64,000 nt of DNA from an uncultured Gammaproteobacteria bacterium (GTDB taxonomy: Bacteria > Pseudomonadota > Gammaproteobacteria > Pseudomonadales > Pseudohongiellaceae). The stretch spans positions 1-64,000 of the forward strand of contig CAJXRP010000014.1 of the NCBI GenBank assembly GCA_913060495.1, read 5' to 3'. Shown piece after piece: positions 47,095-56,121 of this stretch (its first letter is position 1; the number at the start of each line of letters is the position of its first letter). A program made the position numbers and the translations under genes. The notes beneath the pieces were generated by a model. That model was not told the origin of the DNA. It saw only the letters and a list, made by a program, of their open reading frames with translations, and did not search any database.

Positions 47095-47653
47095 CTGAGC
47101 TTAATCCTTGGGGGGCGGTGGTGGCATTGTCTCTGGAGTCTTCCTTAGACTTCGCGCTGCTTTTATAGAGGCTCTCGATCCACTGCTGGCCAAAGCTCTG
47201 CATGGCGTCCACATCTACGTCGCATTTTGTCTGGAATCGCCCGTATTGTAAGGCTTTAGCGATATCGTCGCTCATCAGGGAAGATTCCCCTTTTTGACGA
47301 ATAAAATCAACCCATGACGCACCGTCCAGGCTAGCCGCATTGTCCTGTGGATAGTGCACCAGTGCTACGCGTCGTACCACCGTGTTGAATTGATTGACGT
47401 AGTCGAGTTTGTTCTGATCCATGCTGGCGGGATCGGCATGGGAATAGCCGTCATAGCAACGCTGCAATTCCGATAGGGCGTACTGGCAAATCTTCTGCTG
47501 GCGTCGGCTATTGACGAGCTTGCGTAACAAGATAGCGAGCAGAACAAGGGCAATAGCTGCGAGAATCCACCAGCCAATAGCCGGCGGCCAGTAGCTTACC
47601 GGTTCAGGAAGGTGAATGTCGGCTAGTTGAGCTAAGAGCTCTTCGCTATCCAT
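47087..47653 (-). CDS. DUF4381 membrane protein (Bat operon)
   Basis: The 188-residue product begins MDSEELLAQLADIHLPEPVSYWPPAIGWW and has one membrane helix near residues 29-45, followed by a cytoplasmic domain. This pattern and its place between DUF58 and BatA are characteristic of DUF4381. The biochemical role is unknown, but it is consistently encoded with MoxR-Bat proteins and is presumably part of the same complex. It overlaps the DUF58 gene by 22 bases, indicating coupled translation. Confidence 0.87.
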   Translation of the reverse strand: MDSEELLAQLADIHLPEPVSYWPPAIGWWILAAIALVLLAILLRKLVNSRRQQKICQYALSELQRCYDGYSHADPASMDQNKLDYVNQFNTVVRRVALVHYPQDNAASLDGASWVDFIRQKGESSLMSDDIAKALQYGRFQTKCDVDVDAMQSFGQQWIESLYKSSAKSKEDSRDNATTAPQGLSSDA

Positions 47654-48612
47654 TGCCGTATCTGCTCCACGACCAATTGATTGGTCCGCATTTTAATGAG
47701 TTGAATCTTCAATTTTTCCAATTCAGATTCGGTATTTTGCATACGAAGCTGAAATTGTTCCTTGTAGCGATTACGGGCCTTGTTGCTATGGGTGTTGAGG
47801 GCGCCTTTGCTCGCGCCATCAGTAATGCTGTAAACACCCGGTGGTGGCAATGATTCCTCTAGGGCGTCATAGACCATGCAGCAGACCACGTTATTGTGCT
47901 GAGACAATTGATTTAGATACTGCAATGCCTTCGCATCCAGCGTCATGAAATCAGATATTACATACAATGTGCTGCCGGGCTTGGTGATGCGTCTAATTTG
48001 ACCGAGAGCGTGAGCGAGGCCGGGCTTAAAGCCTTCTTCTGGTTCCCGATGGGTCTCGGGATCCTTAACGTGTTGCAGATCTTGGTTATATTGATAGATC
48101 TGATTCAGTAAATGTAGAGCCGATCTGCGACTGCGCTTGGGTCTAATTAACGACGAGCCCCAATCAGAGAACACGAGCCCGCCGACTCGATCGCCATTAT
48201 CGATAGCAAGCCAGCAAAATAGCGCAGCGGCCTGAGCTGCCAGAACCGACTTAAAGGCAACCTGGCTACCAAAAAACATGTTGTGGGTTTGGTCGACAGC
48301 AATGATAACGGGGCGTTCCCGCTCTTCTCTGAAGACTTTTGTAAAGGGTTTATTTGTTCGAGCAGTGACACGCCAGTCGATAAGCCGGATATCGTCACCT
48401 GCTTGGTAGGGTCTGAACTCCTCGAAGTCCAGGCCGCGGCCGCGCATCTTGGATAGGTGCAGACCTGAGATGCCGGCAATGGAGCGGGAATGCGCCAAAT
48501 AATCGAGATTCTTGGCGGCATGCCGCTGAATCAGCAATTCCTCCAAGGTGATAACCGCCCCAGTACTCTGGTAGCGGGCGAAATGTGGGTCGCTGTGAAG
48601 CTTCACTGACAT
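47632..48612 (-). CDS. DUF58 protein (Bat operon)
   Basis: The 326-residue product lacks obvious membrane helices, unlike the DUF58 protein at 38576-39565. The DUF58 signature is RGLDFEEFRPYQAGDDIRLIDWRVTARTNKPF near residues 58-90, with the VWA-like continuation ERPVIIAVDQTHNMFFGS and the late segment STLYVISDFMTL. It lies between MoxR and DUF4381 in the Bat operon. The role is inferred from context: a soluble partner of the MoxR ATPase. Confidence 0.9.
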   Translation of the reverse strand: MSVKLHSDPHFARYQSTGAVITLEELLIQRHAAKNLDYLAHSRSIAGISGLHLSKMRGRGLDFEEFRPYQAGDDIRLIDWRVTARTNKPFTKVFREERERPVIIAVDQTHNMFFGSQVAFKSVLAAQAAALFCWLAIDNGDRVGGLVFSDWGSSLIRPKRSRRSALHLLNQIYQYNQDLQHVKDPETHREPEEGFKPGLAHALGQIRRITKPGSTLYVISDFMTLDAKALQYLNQLSQHNNVVCCMVYDALEESLPPPGVYSITDGASKGALNTHSNKARNRYKEQFQLRMQNTESELEKLKIQLIKMRTNQLVVEQIRQWIAKSS

Positions 48613-48630
48613 GATAAGCCTTGGCGTTTG

Positions 48631-49590
48631 CTAGGCTGAAGGTACGCGTTCGCGAATAGTCTCAAGCACTTTATCTGGGGTGATGCCGCTCGCCTCAGCT
48701 TCGAAGCTCAGTAGGATGCGATGGCGCAGGCAATCGAAAAGGACTTCTTGCACATCATCTGGGCTAACGAAGTCTCTGCCCTGAATCCAGGCGTGGGCTC
48801 GCGCACAGCGGTCTAGAGAGATGGTGCCGCGAGGACTGGCACCGTATTCTAGCCAGGACGCGAGGTCTTCGCCGTAGTTTTCCGGTGACCGTGTCGCCAT
48901 GATCAGCTGAATTATGTATTCCTCAACTTCTGGCGCCATATGCATGTTTAGAATCTCGAGGCGTGCGGCGAACAATACCTCTTGTGTCACTTCTTTTGGG
49001 GTTTCTGCTACGTGATTGGCGGCTTCGTTGCGAACAAGATGCAGAATTTCGCGTTCTGCGTCGATCTTCGGATAGTCGATCGTTACGTGCATGAGGAAGC
49101 GATCGAGCTGGGCCTCTGGAAGAGGGTAAGTACCTTCCTGCTCAATAGGATTTTGGGTTGCCATTACTAGAAATAGAGGGGGAAGCTGGAATGATTCACG
49201 GCCAACACTGACCTGATGCTCACCCATCGCCTCCAAAAGAGCTGACTGCACCTTGGCAGGAGCGCGATTGATTTCATCTGCTAAGACTAGATTGTGAAAA
49301 ATAGGTCCCTGTTGAAAGCGAAAGGAACCGTCTTCCGGCCGATATACCTCTGTACCGGTAATATCGCTGGGTAATAAATCGGGTGTGAATTGGATGCGGT
49401 GGAAGTCACCTTCTATGGCGCGGGAAAGATCCTTGATCGCTTTGGTCTTTGCTAAGCCGGGTGCGCCTTCTACCAACAAGTGGCCATCAGCCAATAATGC
49501 AATCAGCAAGCGATCAATAAGGCGCTCTTGGCCTATAATTTGAATCGATAACCAATTTTTGAGTTCTGTTATTATTTCGTGATGGCTCAT
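48631..49590 (-). CDS. MoxR-type AAA+ ATPase (Bat operon)
   Basis: The 319-residue product is the first gene of the minus-strand Bat operon. It has Walker A LLVEGAPGLAKTKAIKDL near residue 37, with Ala in place of the last Gly as usual in MoxR. Walker B is NLVLADEINRAPAKVQSALLEAM near residue 91, and MATQNPIEQEGTYPLPEAQLDRFLMHV follows near residue 131. MoxR proteins power assembly or folding of partner complexes. It is the divergent neighbour of gdhB, separated by 258 bases. Confidence 0.94.
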   Translation of the reverse strand: MSHHEIITELKNWLSIQIIGQERLIDRLLIALLADGHLLVEGAPGLAKTKAIKDLSRAIEGDFHRIQFTPDLLPSDITGTEVYRPEDGSFRFQQGPIFHNLVLADEINRAPAKVQSALLEAMGEHQVSVGRESFQLPPLFLVMATQNPIEQEGTYPLPEAQLDRFLMHVTIDYPKIDAEREILHLVRNEAANHVAETPKEVTQEVLFAARLEILNMHMAPEVEEYIIQLIMATRSPENYGEDLASWLEYGASPRGTISLDRCARAHAWIQGRDFVSPDDVQEVLFDCLRHRILLSFEAEASGITPDKVLETIRERVPSA

Positions 49591-49702
49591 ATTGATAATT
49601 CTCTGCTGTGTGTGCGGCGCGTAAGGCGAAGTCAGGGATTTTAAACGTTTTGATATGTATGTCTAGGTCGAGATTGTAGCTGAATGTAGCTACCTATCGA
49701 GC

Positions 49703-49852
49703 ATGGCTATTAATTCAATTGTGCTAACCGCTGCGGCGGAGAAAGTTAAGTTTATGAAGAGGCTGCAAATACGGATGGATAAGCAAATATTTACGCTGGA
49801 TCGAAGGTCTCGTAGCTGCGGACGACACTGCGCGCGGAGCCAAATACTATGA
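49703..49852 (+). CDS. Possible 49-residue leader ORF upstream of gdhB
   Basis: In the 258-base gap between moxR and gdhB, a small frame of 49 codons starts at ATG 49703 and ends with TGA 49850-49852, overlapping the gdhB ATG (49849) in an ATGA arrangement. The peptide is basic, with several Arg and Lys residues (KVKFMKRLQIRMDK). The overlap geometry fits translational coupling. No clear ribosome-binding site precedes it and I recognise no family, so it may be chance. Confidence 0.25.
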   Translation: MAINSIVLTAAAEKVKFMKRLQIRMDKQIFTLDRRSRSCGRHCARSQIL

Positions 49853-52800
49853 GTGAAAAATATCTACTGGGGCACGAGAAGCTCATGCAGCTCAGTAAGA
49901 GGCTGGGTAAAGACTATTCGAAGACAAATCCCGTTGATCTGGACCTGTTTGTTACTCACTACTTTGCTAGTACGTCGCGCTCCGACCTAAGTGAGCGTGG
50001 CAATGACCTGATGTATGACAATCTGAAGCAGGCTTGGGCTTTCTATCAGCAGAGAGACTCCAATGCTCCCAAAGTCGAATTCTTGCACTTTGATTCCGAT
50101 GGAGACGGCAAAGGTGAAAGAAAAGGTCAGCGCAGCGGAACACGAGTCCTGGTGCTGCAGAACGACATGCCGTTCTTGGTTGATTCAATTCGACAGGCAC
50201 TAACGCGCTCTTCGGTAATTATCAAATACATTAACAACTCCGTTCTTTACAGTGAACGGATTGCACGAGGCGCCAAAGGTGCTGGGAAGCTATCGCTTAT
50301 TCCACTCAGCGTAACCGAAGGCTCAACCAGAGAGGCGCTGATCTGTCTCGATTGTGTTCGACTAAGCAGTGCCGAGAGCAAACTTGCAGAGAAGGAAATT
50401 CGCGAAACCCTAAAGCACGTTGCGGTAGCCGTTAAAGACTATCCTGCTATGTGTAAGCAGATGTTGAGTGTTAGAGAAGCACTTGAAAAGAGTGCGGCAA
50501 CGATTCCAGCCTCCCAAGCTAGTTATGACGAGTCGCTAGAGTTCATCTCATGGATGTTGGATGACCATTTCACCTTCTTAGGCTATGAAAAATATTGTAT
50601 CAATCGCAAGACGCGTAGCCCGAGCATCGAATTGCAGGAAAACTCGCCGCTAGGTGTATCCAAGCTGAAGAAAGGTCTCAAGCCAAAGGTTAAGTTATCG
50701 GAACTGTCCATGGGCGCGCGAGATCTAATCCTCAAGAGGAAGATCTGTAATTTTGCGAAGTCAGGAACTCGTTCCAAGGTGCATCGCCCAGCGTACTGTG
50801 ACTATGTGCTGATTAAAGAATTCGATAGTGAGGGTGAGGTCTCGGTAGAGCATCGTTTCTTGGGCCTGTATACCTCGTCTGCGTATTTTCAGGAAGTGTT
50901 AGATATTCCTTTGCTTCGGCGTAAGGTCAATGCAGTGTTGGAGAAGTCTGGTTTTTCGCAGAACGGTCATAACATTAAGGACTTGATGCAGGTTATCAAT
51001 GTGTTTCCCCGTGATGAGTTGTTTCAAATAAGCAGGAGTCAGCTGCTACATACGGCAACTGAAATCACTCGAATTCAGGACTTGCGAACAAGTCGTCTGT
51101 TCATTCGTCGCGATCTGTACGGTAAATTCTTTTCTTGTCTTGTGTATGTTCCTAAAGACATGTTTACAACAAAAGTGAGGCTAATAGTTCAAGAGCTTCT
51201 CCAGGAGAGGCTGCAGGGAGAAGAGGTTGAATTCACCACCCATTCTTCAGAGTCAGACTTCACCAGAATTCATCTCATCTATCGCGTGCCGCAAATAGAG
51301 CTGGTTAGTTACGACCCGGGTGCTATCGAAGTTGAGATGATTAATCTTATTAAGCCATGGGAGGAGCACCTGTCCAAGGCGCTGGCGGAAGAGCATGCGG
51401 ATGTTGAGGCTAGAAAACTGTATGCGGAATACGCTGGCTGCTTTTCTCAGGCCTACAAGGAGTCTTACAGCGCCGAAACGGCGGTAGCCGATATTCTAAA
51501 TATAGAACGCGTTGTCTCGACAAAACAACCTGTGGTGAATTTGTCGAGTTGCGCCTCCGATGGGCAGGCTGAGTTTAGTTTTAAAATATTCAGTTATGAC
51601 GAGCAGCTACATCTTTCCAATGTTGATCCTATCTTGGAAAATTTGGGGTTGAATATTATTAGCGAGAAGGCATTCAAGCTGCAGCCGGATTCTGACGATC
51701 GAGTTTGGTTGCATGACTTTTCTTTATATCGTGCCAAGCAACTAGGTCATTTTACAGCTGACACGAAACAGATCTTTGAAGATGCCTTTCTCGCCATCTT
51801 TAATGGAGAGATCGATGACGATCGCTTCAATGAATTGGTGACGACGGCTGAGATAAAATGGCGCGATGCGGCTCTGCTTCGAGCGTACGCGTCTTACCTA
51901 AAACAGATTCAGTTTGGTTACAGTGTTGTGCATATCGCCGAGACTCTGTCGAACAATCGAGCAATATGTCAGCTGTTGATAGAGTATTTCGCAAAAATGT
52001 TTGACCCTTCTCTTAGTGAGAAGGAGCGAAACAAAGCGAAAGCGGTTCGAGCAAAGCTGATCGCGGCAATAGATGCGGTTACTGTGTTGTCCGAAGACAG
52101 CGTGCTTAGGGCTTATCTGAATTTATTCGACGCGACCCTGCGCACAAATTACTTTCAGCCGCAGGATGATGGTGTTTCGCTGAAGAGTTATTTTTCTTTC
52201 AAATTCGATCCAACCCGGATTAGCGGGATGCCTAGGCCAACGCCGCGCTATGAAATTTTCGTATTCTCGCGTCAGGTCGAGGGAGTGCATCTTCGAGGTG
52301 GCAAGGTTGCTCGAGGTGGATTGCGCTGGTCAGACCGTCGTGAAGATTATCGTACCGAGATACTAGGTTTGGTTAAGGCTCAGCAAGTAAAGAATTCAGT
52401 CATCGTGCCAGTAGGTGCGAAGGGTGGTTTCGTTATCAAGCAGGATGCTACTGGGCTAGACCGGGATGGATTCAGAGAATTAGGTATAGCTTGCTATCAA
52501 GTGTTTATTCGTGGCTTGCTAGATATTACCGACAATCGAGTCGGCACCAAGATTGCGTCTCCCGAATCTGTTATCAAGCGCGACGATGACGATCCTTATT
52601 TGGTTGTGGCTGCTGATAAAGGTACCGCCACATTCTCCGACATTGCTAATAGCCTTAGCGGGGAATACGGTTTTTGGTTAGGCGATGGCTTTGCTTCTGG
52701 CGGGAGTAATGGTTACGACCACAAGCAGATGGGTATCACCGCGAAGGGTGCCTGGGTTTCGGTGCAGCGGCATTTCCGCGAGCTCGGCAGAAACATCCAG

Positions 52801-54723
52801 AAGGAAGACTTCAGCGTGGTAGGCATAGGTGATATGTCGGGCGATGTATTCGGTAATGGCATGCTGCTATCAAAGCATATCTGTTTGCAGGCCGCCTTCA
52901 ACCACTTGCATATATTCATCGATCCCACGCCAAACTCAGCGCGCAGCTTTACTGAGCGGGCTCGTCTGTTCAAGAAACAAGGCTCATCCTGGGAAGACTA
53001 CAATACAAGTTTGATTTCCAAAGGCGGCGGGGTATTTTCCAGAAAGTCGAAGTCCATACAGATAACGGCACAGATGAAGAGTAGTTTCGATATAACGGCA
53101 GACTCGCTAACTCCCGATGAGTTGATCTCAGCATTGTTGCTCAGCCCTGTCGACATGCTTTGGAATGGCGGCATCGGCACCTATGTGAAGGCAGTTACCG
53201 AGAATCACCAAGAAGTGGGCGACAAGGCTAATGATTCACTGCGTGTGAATGGCAAGCAACTTCGGTGCAAGGTTATCGGTGAGGGCGGCAACCTCGGGTT
53301 TACTCAGCTTGCTCGGATTGAATATGCGATGAATGGCGGCGTCTCTCTTACCGACTTTATCGATAATTCGGCGGGTGTTGATTGCTCTGATCATGAGGTC
53401 AATATAAAAATTCTACTGAACACGCTGAGCAAGGAAAAACAGCTCAGCGAGAAAAGGCGCAGTAGTTTGCTGCAGAGCATGACCGAAGATGTTTCTGAGC
53501 TTGTGCTTGCGAACAATTATAGGCAGGTGCAGGCAATTGGCCTGGCTAACTTTGAGATGGGTTTTCGCAACAAGGAATACGCCGGTCTTATTTCGTTCCT
53601 CGAGGAAAGCGCGGGTCTTATCCGAGATTTGGAATTTCTTCCAAATGCCGAGCAATTAGAGGAGCGGACAGCGAAGCAGCAATATCTGACGCGGCCCGAG
53701 ATTTCGACTGTAACTTCCTATATGAAAATGTATCTGAAACAGGTGCTGGTTAAAGCAGATTATATCGATGACGCCTACCTCGAAGAGTATCTTCATGGCG
53801 CGTTTCCTGCGAGCCTCGCTAAGAAGTACCAAGCTGAAATAGCAAAGCATCCACTAAGGAAAGAGCTAGTTGCTACGCAACTCGCAAATTTCGTTGTGAA
53901 TCTAGTTGGGCCTAGTTTCATCTACCGTATGGTGGATTCGACCGGGGCATCTGCAAATGATGTGGTGAAAGCGGCCGTGATGGCGAAGGATATTTTTGAT
54001 GTAGAAAAGTACTGGATGCAGATCGAGGCTTTGGACTACAAGGTATCAGCGGATACACAGGCCGTGATGATGACTCGTCTGACTCGGTTGTTGCGACGAG
54101 CGACGCGCTGGCTACTGCGCCATCAAGATAGTGTGATGGACTTTGCCGAGGCGCAGCGTTTATTTAGCACTCAGATCAAGTCAATTCGAAAGATGCTTCC
54201 ACAGAAGCTGCCGCCAGATTTTCAAGAGATGTTCGTTGAGAAGTTTGACAGCTTGGTCGCAGATGCAGTGCCTGAAGACTTAGCTCGTGAGATTACGCGC
54301 TGTGAATTTCTTTTCCCCGCAACCAGCATTATTGACATTAGTCAGACCTGTGGAGAAAAGCTTTCGACAGTGGTTGAGGTTTACTACGCTGTTGGCGAGG
54401 AGTTACAGCTCAACTGGTTAGGCAAGATGATAAATCAACTACGTGTCAGTAATAATTGGCAGGCCCTCGCACGGGAGTCTTATTTGGACGATCTTGCCTG
54501 GCAGCAGCGAATATTGACGGCAAATATTGTTGGGTCAAATATTAAATCCGGTACTGCTGCTAGCAAGGTACGAAAATGGAGCGAGAAGAGCGTAGCATCT
54601 CTTAGTCGAGCTAAGGAGATGTTGGAGTTCCTAAGGGCTGAGCAAGAGCCAGACTATGCGATGTTCTCGGTAGTGTTGCGGGAGTTGCAGGCGTTGGCGC
54701 AGCAGACAGAAGTTAAGAACTAA
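49849..54723 (+). CDS. gdhB: NAD-specific glutamate dehydrogenase, large (GDH-180) type
   Basis: The 1624-residue product matches the very large NAD-dependent glutamate dehydrogenases described in Streptomyces and Pseudomonas (GdhB, about 1620 residues). These deaminate glutamate to 2-oxoglutarate when amino acids serve as carbon source. Long regulatory regions flank the catalytic core at about residues 780-1200. Core motifs include GGLRWSDRREDYRTE near 823, PVGAKGGFVIK near 860, AADKGTATFSDIANS near 922 and the NAD-binding GIGDMSGDVFGNGML near 992. It is transcribed divergently from moxR and stands alone. Confidence 0.97.
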   Translation: MSEKYLLGHEKLMQLSKRLGKDYSKTNPVDLDLFVTHYFASTSRSDLSERGNDLMYDNLKQAWAFYQQRDSNAPKVEFLHFDSDGDGKGERKGQRSGTRVLVLQNDMPFLVDSIRQALTRSSVIIKYINNSVLYSERIARGAKGAGKLSLIPLSVTEGSTREALICLDCVRLSSAESKLAEKEIRETLKHVAVAVKDYPAMCKQMLSVREALEKSAATIPASQASYDESLEFISWMLDDHFTFLGYEKYCINRKTRSPSIELQENSPLGVSKLKKGLKPKVKLSELSMGARDLILKRKICNFAKSGTRSKVHRPAYCDYVLIKEFDSEGEVSVEHRFLGLYTSSAYFQEVLDIPLLRRKVNAVLEKSGFSQNGHNIKDLMQVINVFPRDELFQISRSQLLHTATEITRIQDLRTSRLFIRRDLYGKFFSCLVYVPKDMFTTKVRLIVQELLQERLQGEEVEFTTHSSESDFTRIHLIYRVPQIELVSYDPGAIEVEMINLIKPWEEHLSKALAEEHADVEARKLYAEYAGCFSQAYKESYSAETAVADILNIERVVSTKQPVVNLSSCASDGQAEFSFKIFSYDEQLHLSNVDPILENLGLNIISEKAFKLQPDSDDRVWLHDFSLYRAKQLGHFTADTKQIFEDAFLAIFNGEIDDDRFNELVTTAEIKWRDAALLRAYASYLKQIQFGYSVVHIAETLSNNRAICQLLIEYFAKMFDPSLSEKERNKAKAVRAKLIAAIDAVTVLSEDSVLRAYLNLFDATLRTNYFQPQDDGVSLKSYFSFKFDPTRISGMPRPTPRYEIFVFSRQVEGVHLRGGKVARGGLRWSDRREDYRTEILGLVKAQQVKNSVIVPVGAKGGFVIKQDATGLDRDGFRELGIACYQVFIRGLLDITDNRVGTKIASPESVIKRDDDDPYLVVAADKGTATFSDIANSLSGEYGFWLGDGFASGGSNGYDHKQMGITAKGAWVSVQRHFRELGRNIQKEDFSVVGIGDMSGDVFGNGMLLSKHICLQAAFNHLHIFIDPTPNSARSFTERARLFKKQGSSWEDYNTSLISKGGGVFSRKSKSIQITAQMKSSFDITADSLTPDELISALLLSPVDMLWNGGIGTYVKAVTENHQEVGDKANDSLRVNGKQLRCKVIGEGGNLGFTQLARIEYAMNGGVSLTDFIDNSAGVDCSDHEVNIKILLNTLSKEKQLSEKRRSSLLQSMTEDVSELVLANNYRQVQAIGLANFEMGFRNKEYAGLISFLEESAGLIRDLEFLPNAEQLEERTAKQQYLTRPEISTVTSYMKMYLKQVLVKADYIDDAYLEEYLHGAFPASLAKKYQAEIAKHPLRKELVATQLANFVVNLVGPSFIYRMVDSTGASANDVVKAAVMAKDIFDVEKYWMQIEALDYKVSADTQAVMMTRLTRLLRRATRWLLRHQDSVMDFAEAQRLFSTQIKSIRKMLPQKLPPDFQEMFVEKFDSLVADAVPEDLAREITRCEFLFPATSIIDISQTCGEKLSTVVEVYYAVGEELQLNWLGKMINQLRVSNNWQALARESYLDDLAWQQRILTANIVGSNIKSGTAASKVRKWSEKSVASLSRAKEMLEFLRAEQEPDYAMFSVVLRELQALAQQTEVKN

Positions 54724-54841
54724 CGCGGCAGATTGATGGTTTTGATAGTTCGCTAATACTGCGTACAATTCAGTTCCATAGAGCTGCACGTTTTTAACTT
54801 TGGACAATTACTAACAATTTATAAACCCTGGCGAATTATCT

Positions 54842-55867
54842 TTGTATAAACTTTTACGCAATATCCTGTTCTGTCTTCCTGCTGAGGCTTCGCATGATTT
54901 TGCCTTGCGGGCGATGAAAATTGGCGATGGTCTCGGCGCATCTTCTTTGCTAGCAGCCAACACAGCAGGCAAGGCTCAGCCGAAACGGGTTATGGGGATT
55001 GATTTTCCGCATGTTGTTGGTCTGGCCGCAGGTCTTGATAAAAACGCCGATTACGTGGACGCTCTATCCTCGATGGGGTTTGGTTTTATTGAAGTAGGTA
55101 CTCTAACCCCGAGGCCTCAGCCGGGGAATCCTAAGCCGCGGATGTTTCGATTGAAATCTGAGCAGGCAATAATTAATCGTCTTGGTTTTAATAACAAAGG
55201 GATTGAACATGCCTGTGGGAATATTGCGAAGCTAAGAAATCGTGGTGTGCTGGGGATCAATATTGGAAAGAATTTTGATACGGCGGTAGAGCATGCCAAT
55301 CAAGATTATATTTACTGTCTTAGGCAAGCCTATCAACTGGCTGACTACATCACCGTGAATATATCGTCACCTAACACCCCTGGACTACGCAGCCTGCAAT
55401 TCGGCGACGAGTTCAATAGTTTGTTAGATGAATTAAAAGAAGAACAGGCTCGCCTGCAAGCGGAGCACAAGATCTACACTCCAATAGCTGTGAAACTAGC
55501 GCCAGATATGAGCGAAGAGCAGATAGCTTCCTGTTGTGAAAGCCTGCTTTCTAGGGAATTCGACGGGGTAATTGCAACCAATACTACGCTGGATAGATCC
55601 TTAGTTGCCACTAGCCCTCACGCAGCAGAGGCTGGCGGCTTGAGCGGAGGGCCGCTGAGTGAAAAATCCTGCGAGGTCCTAAAATGTATCAAGGCAGAAG
55701 TCGGTGAGCGTATGCCTATCATCGGTGTTGGTGGAATCATGTCTGCGGATCATGCGCAGCAACGACTAGCCGCAGGTGCCGATTTGCTACAGATCTATAC
55801 TGGCTTCATTTATCAGGGGCCTGCTCTGATTGAGGAAATCCTCACTGCCATCTCCGAAGATAGCTAG
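54842..55867 (+). CDS. pyrD: Dihydroorotate dehydrogenase (quinone)
   Basis: PyrD oxidises dihydroorotate to orotate in pyrimidine synthesis and delivers electrons to quinone at the membrane (class 2). The 341-residue product has the N-terminal membrane-associated helix (YKLLRNILFCLPAEASHDFA) and GLAAGLDKNADYVDAL near residue 60. EVGTLTPRPQPGNPKPRMFR, the catalytic Ser in VNISSPNTPGLRSLQ near residue 177, and IIGVGGIMSADHAQQRLAAG near residue 293 follow. The start is TTG at 54842; there is no ATG upstream in frame. E. coli PyrD is 336 residues. Confidence 0.96.
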   Translation: MYKLLRNILFCLPAEASHDFALRAMKIGDGLGASSLLAANTAGKAQPKRVMGIDFPHVVGLAAGLDKNADYVDALSSMGFGFIEVGTLTPRPQPGNPKPRMFRLKSEQAIINRLGFNNKGIEHACGNIAKLRNRGVLGINIGKNFDTAVEHANQDYIYCLRQAYQLADYITVNISSPNTPGLRSLQFGDEFNSLLDELKEEQARLQAEHKIYTPIAVKLAPDMSEEQIASCCESLLSREFDGVIATNTTLDRSLVATSPHAAEAGGLSGGPLSEKSCEVLKCIKAEVGERMPIIGVGGIMSADHAQQRLAAGADLLQIYTGFIYQGPALIEEILTAISEDS

Positions 55868-55878
55868 GAAGACCTAGA

Positions 55879-56121
55879 TTGAACCGACTCATTTTCTATA
55901 CAACAAGCGGCTGTCATCTCTGTGAGCATGCAGCGTTAGTGCTGCAAGAATTTTCCGCGCAGGCAAATGCTCCTGAGTTCGATCTTGAAGAGGTGGATAT
56001 CAGTACTGACGAGCAACTTGTGGAGCTGTACGGGATTCGAATTCCAGTGGTTAAGAATTCGGCGAACGAGAAGGAGGTGGGTTGGCCTTTCGATCTCGAG
56101 GATCTTGCTAGGATATTTTGA
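55879..56121 (+). CDS. Glutaredoxin-like small thioredoxin-fold protein
   Basis: The 80-residue product begins LIFYTTSGCHLCEHAALVLQEF, with a CxxC motif (CHLC, about residues 12-15) at the start of a thioredoxin-like fold, then IRIPVV with the cis-proline context. It is of the short glutaredoxin/DUF836 type that follows pyrD in several gammaproteobacteria. It starts with TTG at 55879 and has AGGA about nine bases upstream. Its last 14 bases overlap the end of the convergent VanY-like gene. Confidence 0.85.
   Translation: MNRLIFYTTSGCHLCEHAALVLQEFSAQANAPEFDLEEVDISTDEQLVELYGIRIPVVKNSANEKEVGWPFDLEDLARIF

Noticed and set aside
49591..49848. tRNA or other structured RNA in the moxR-gdhB gap
   Set aside because: No cloverleaf pattern or anticodon-arm signature was found; only short palindromes such as GTAGCTAC-like sequence.
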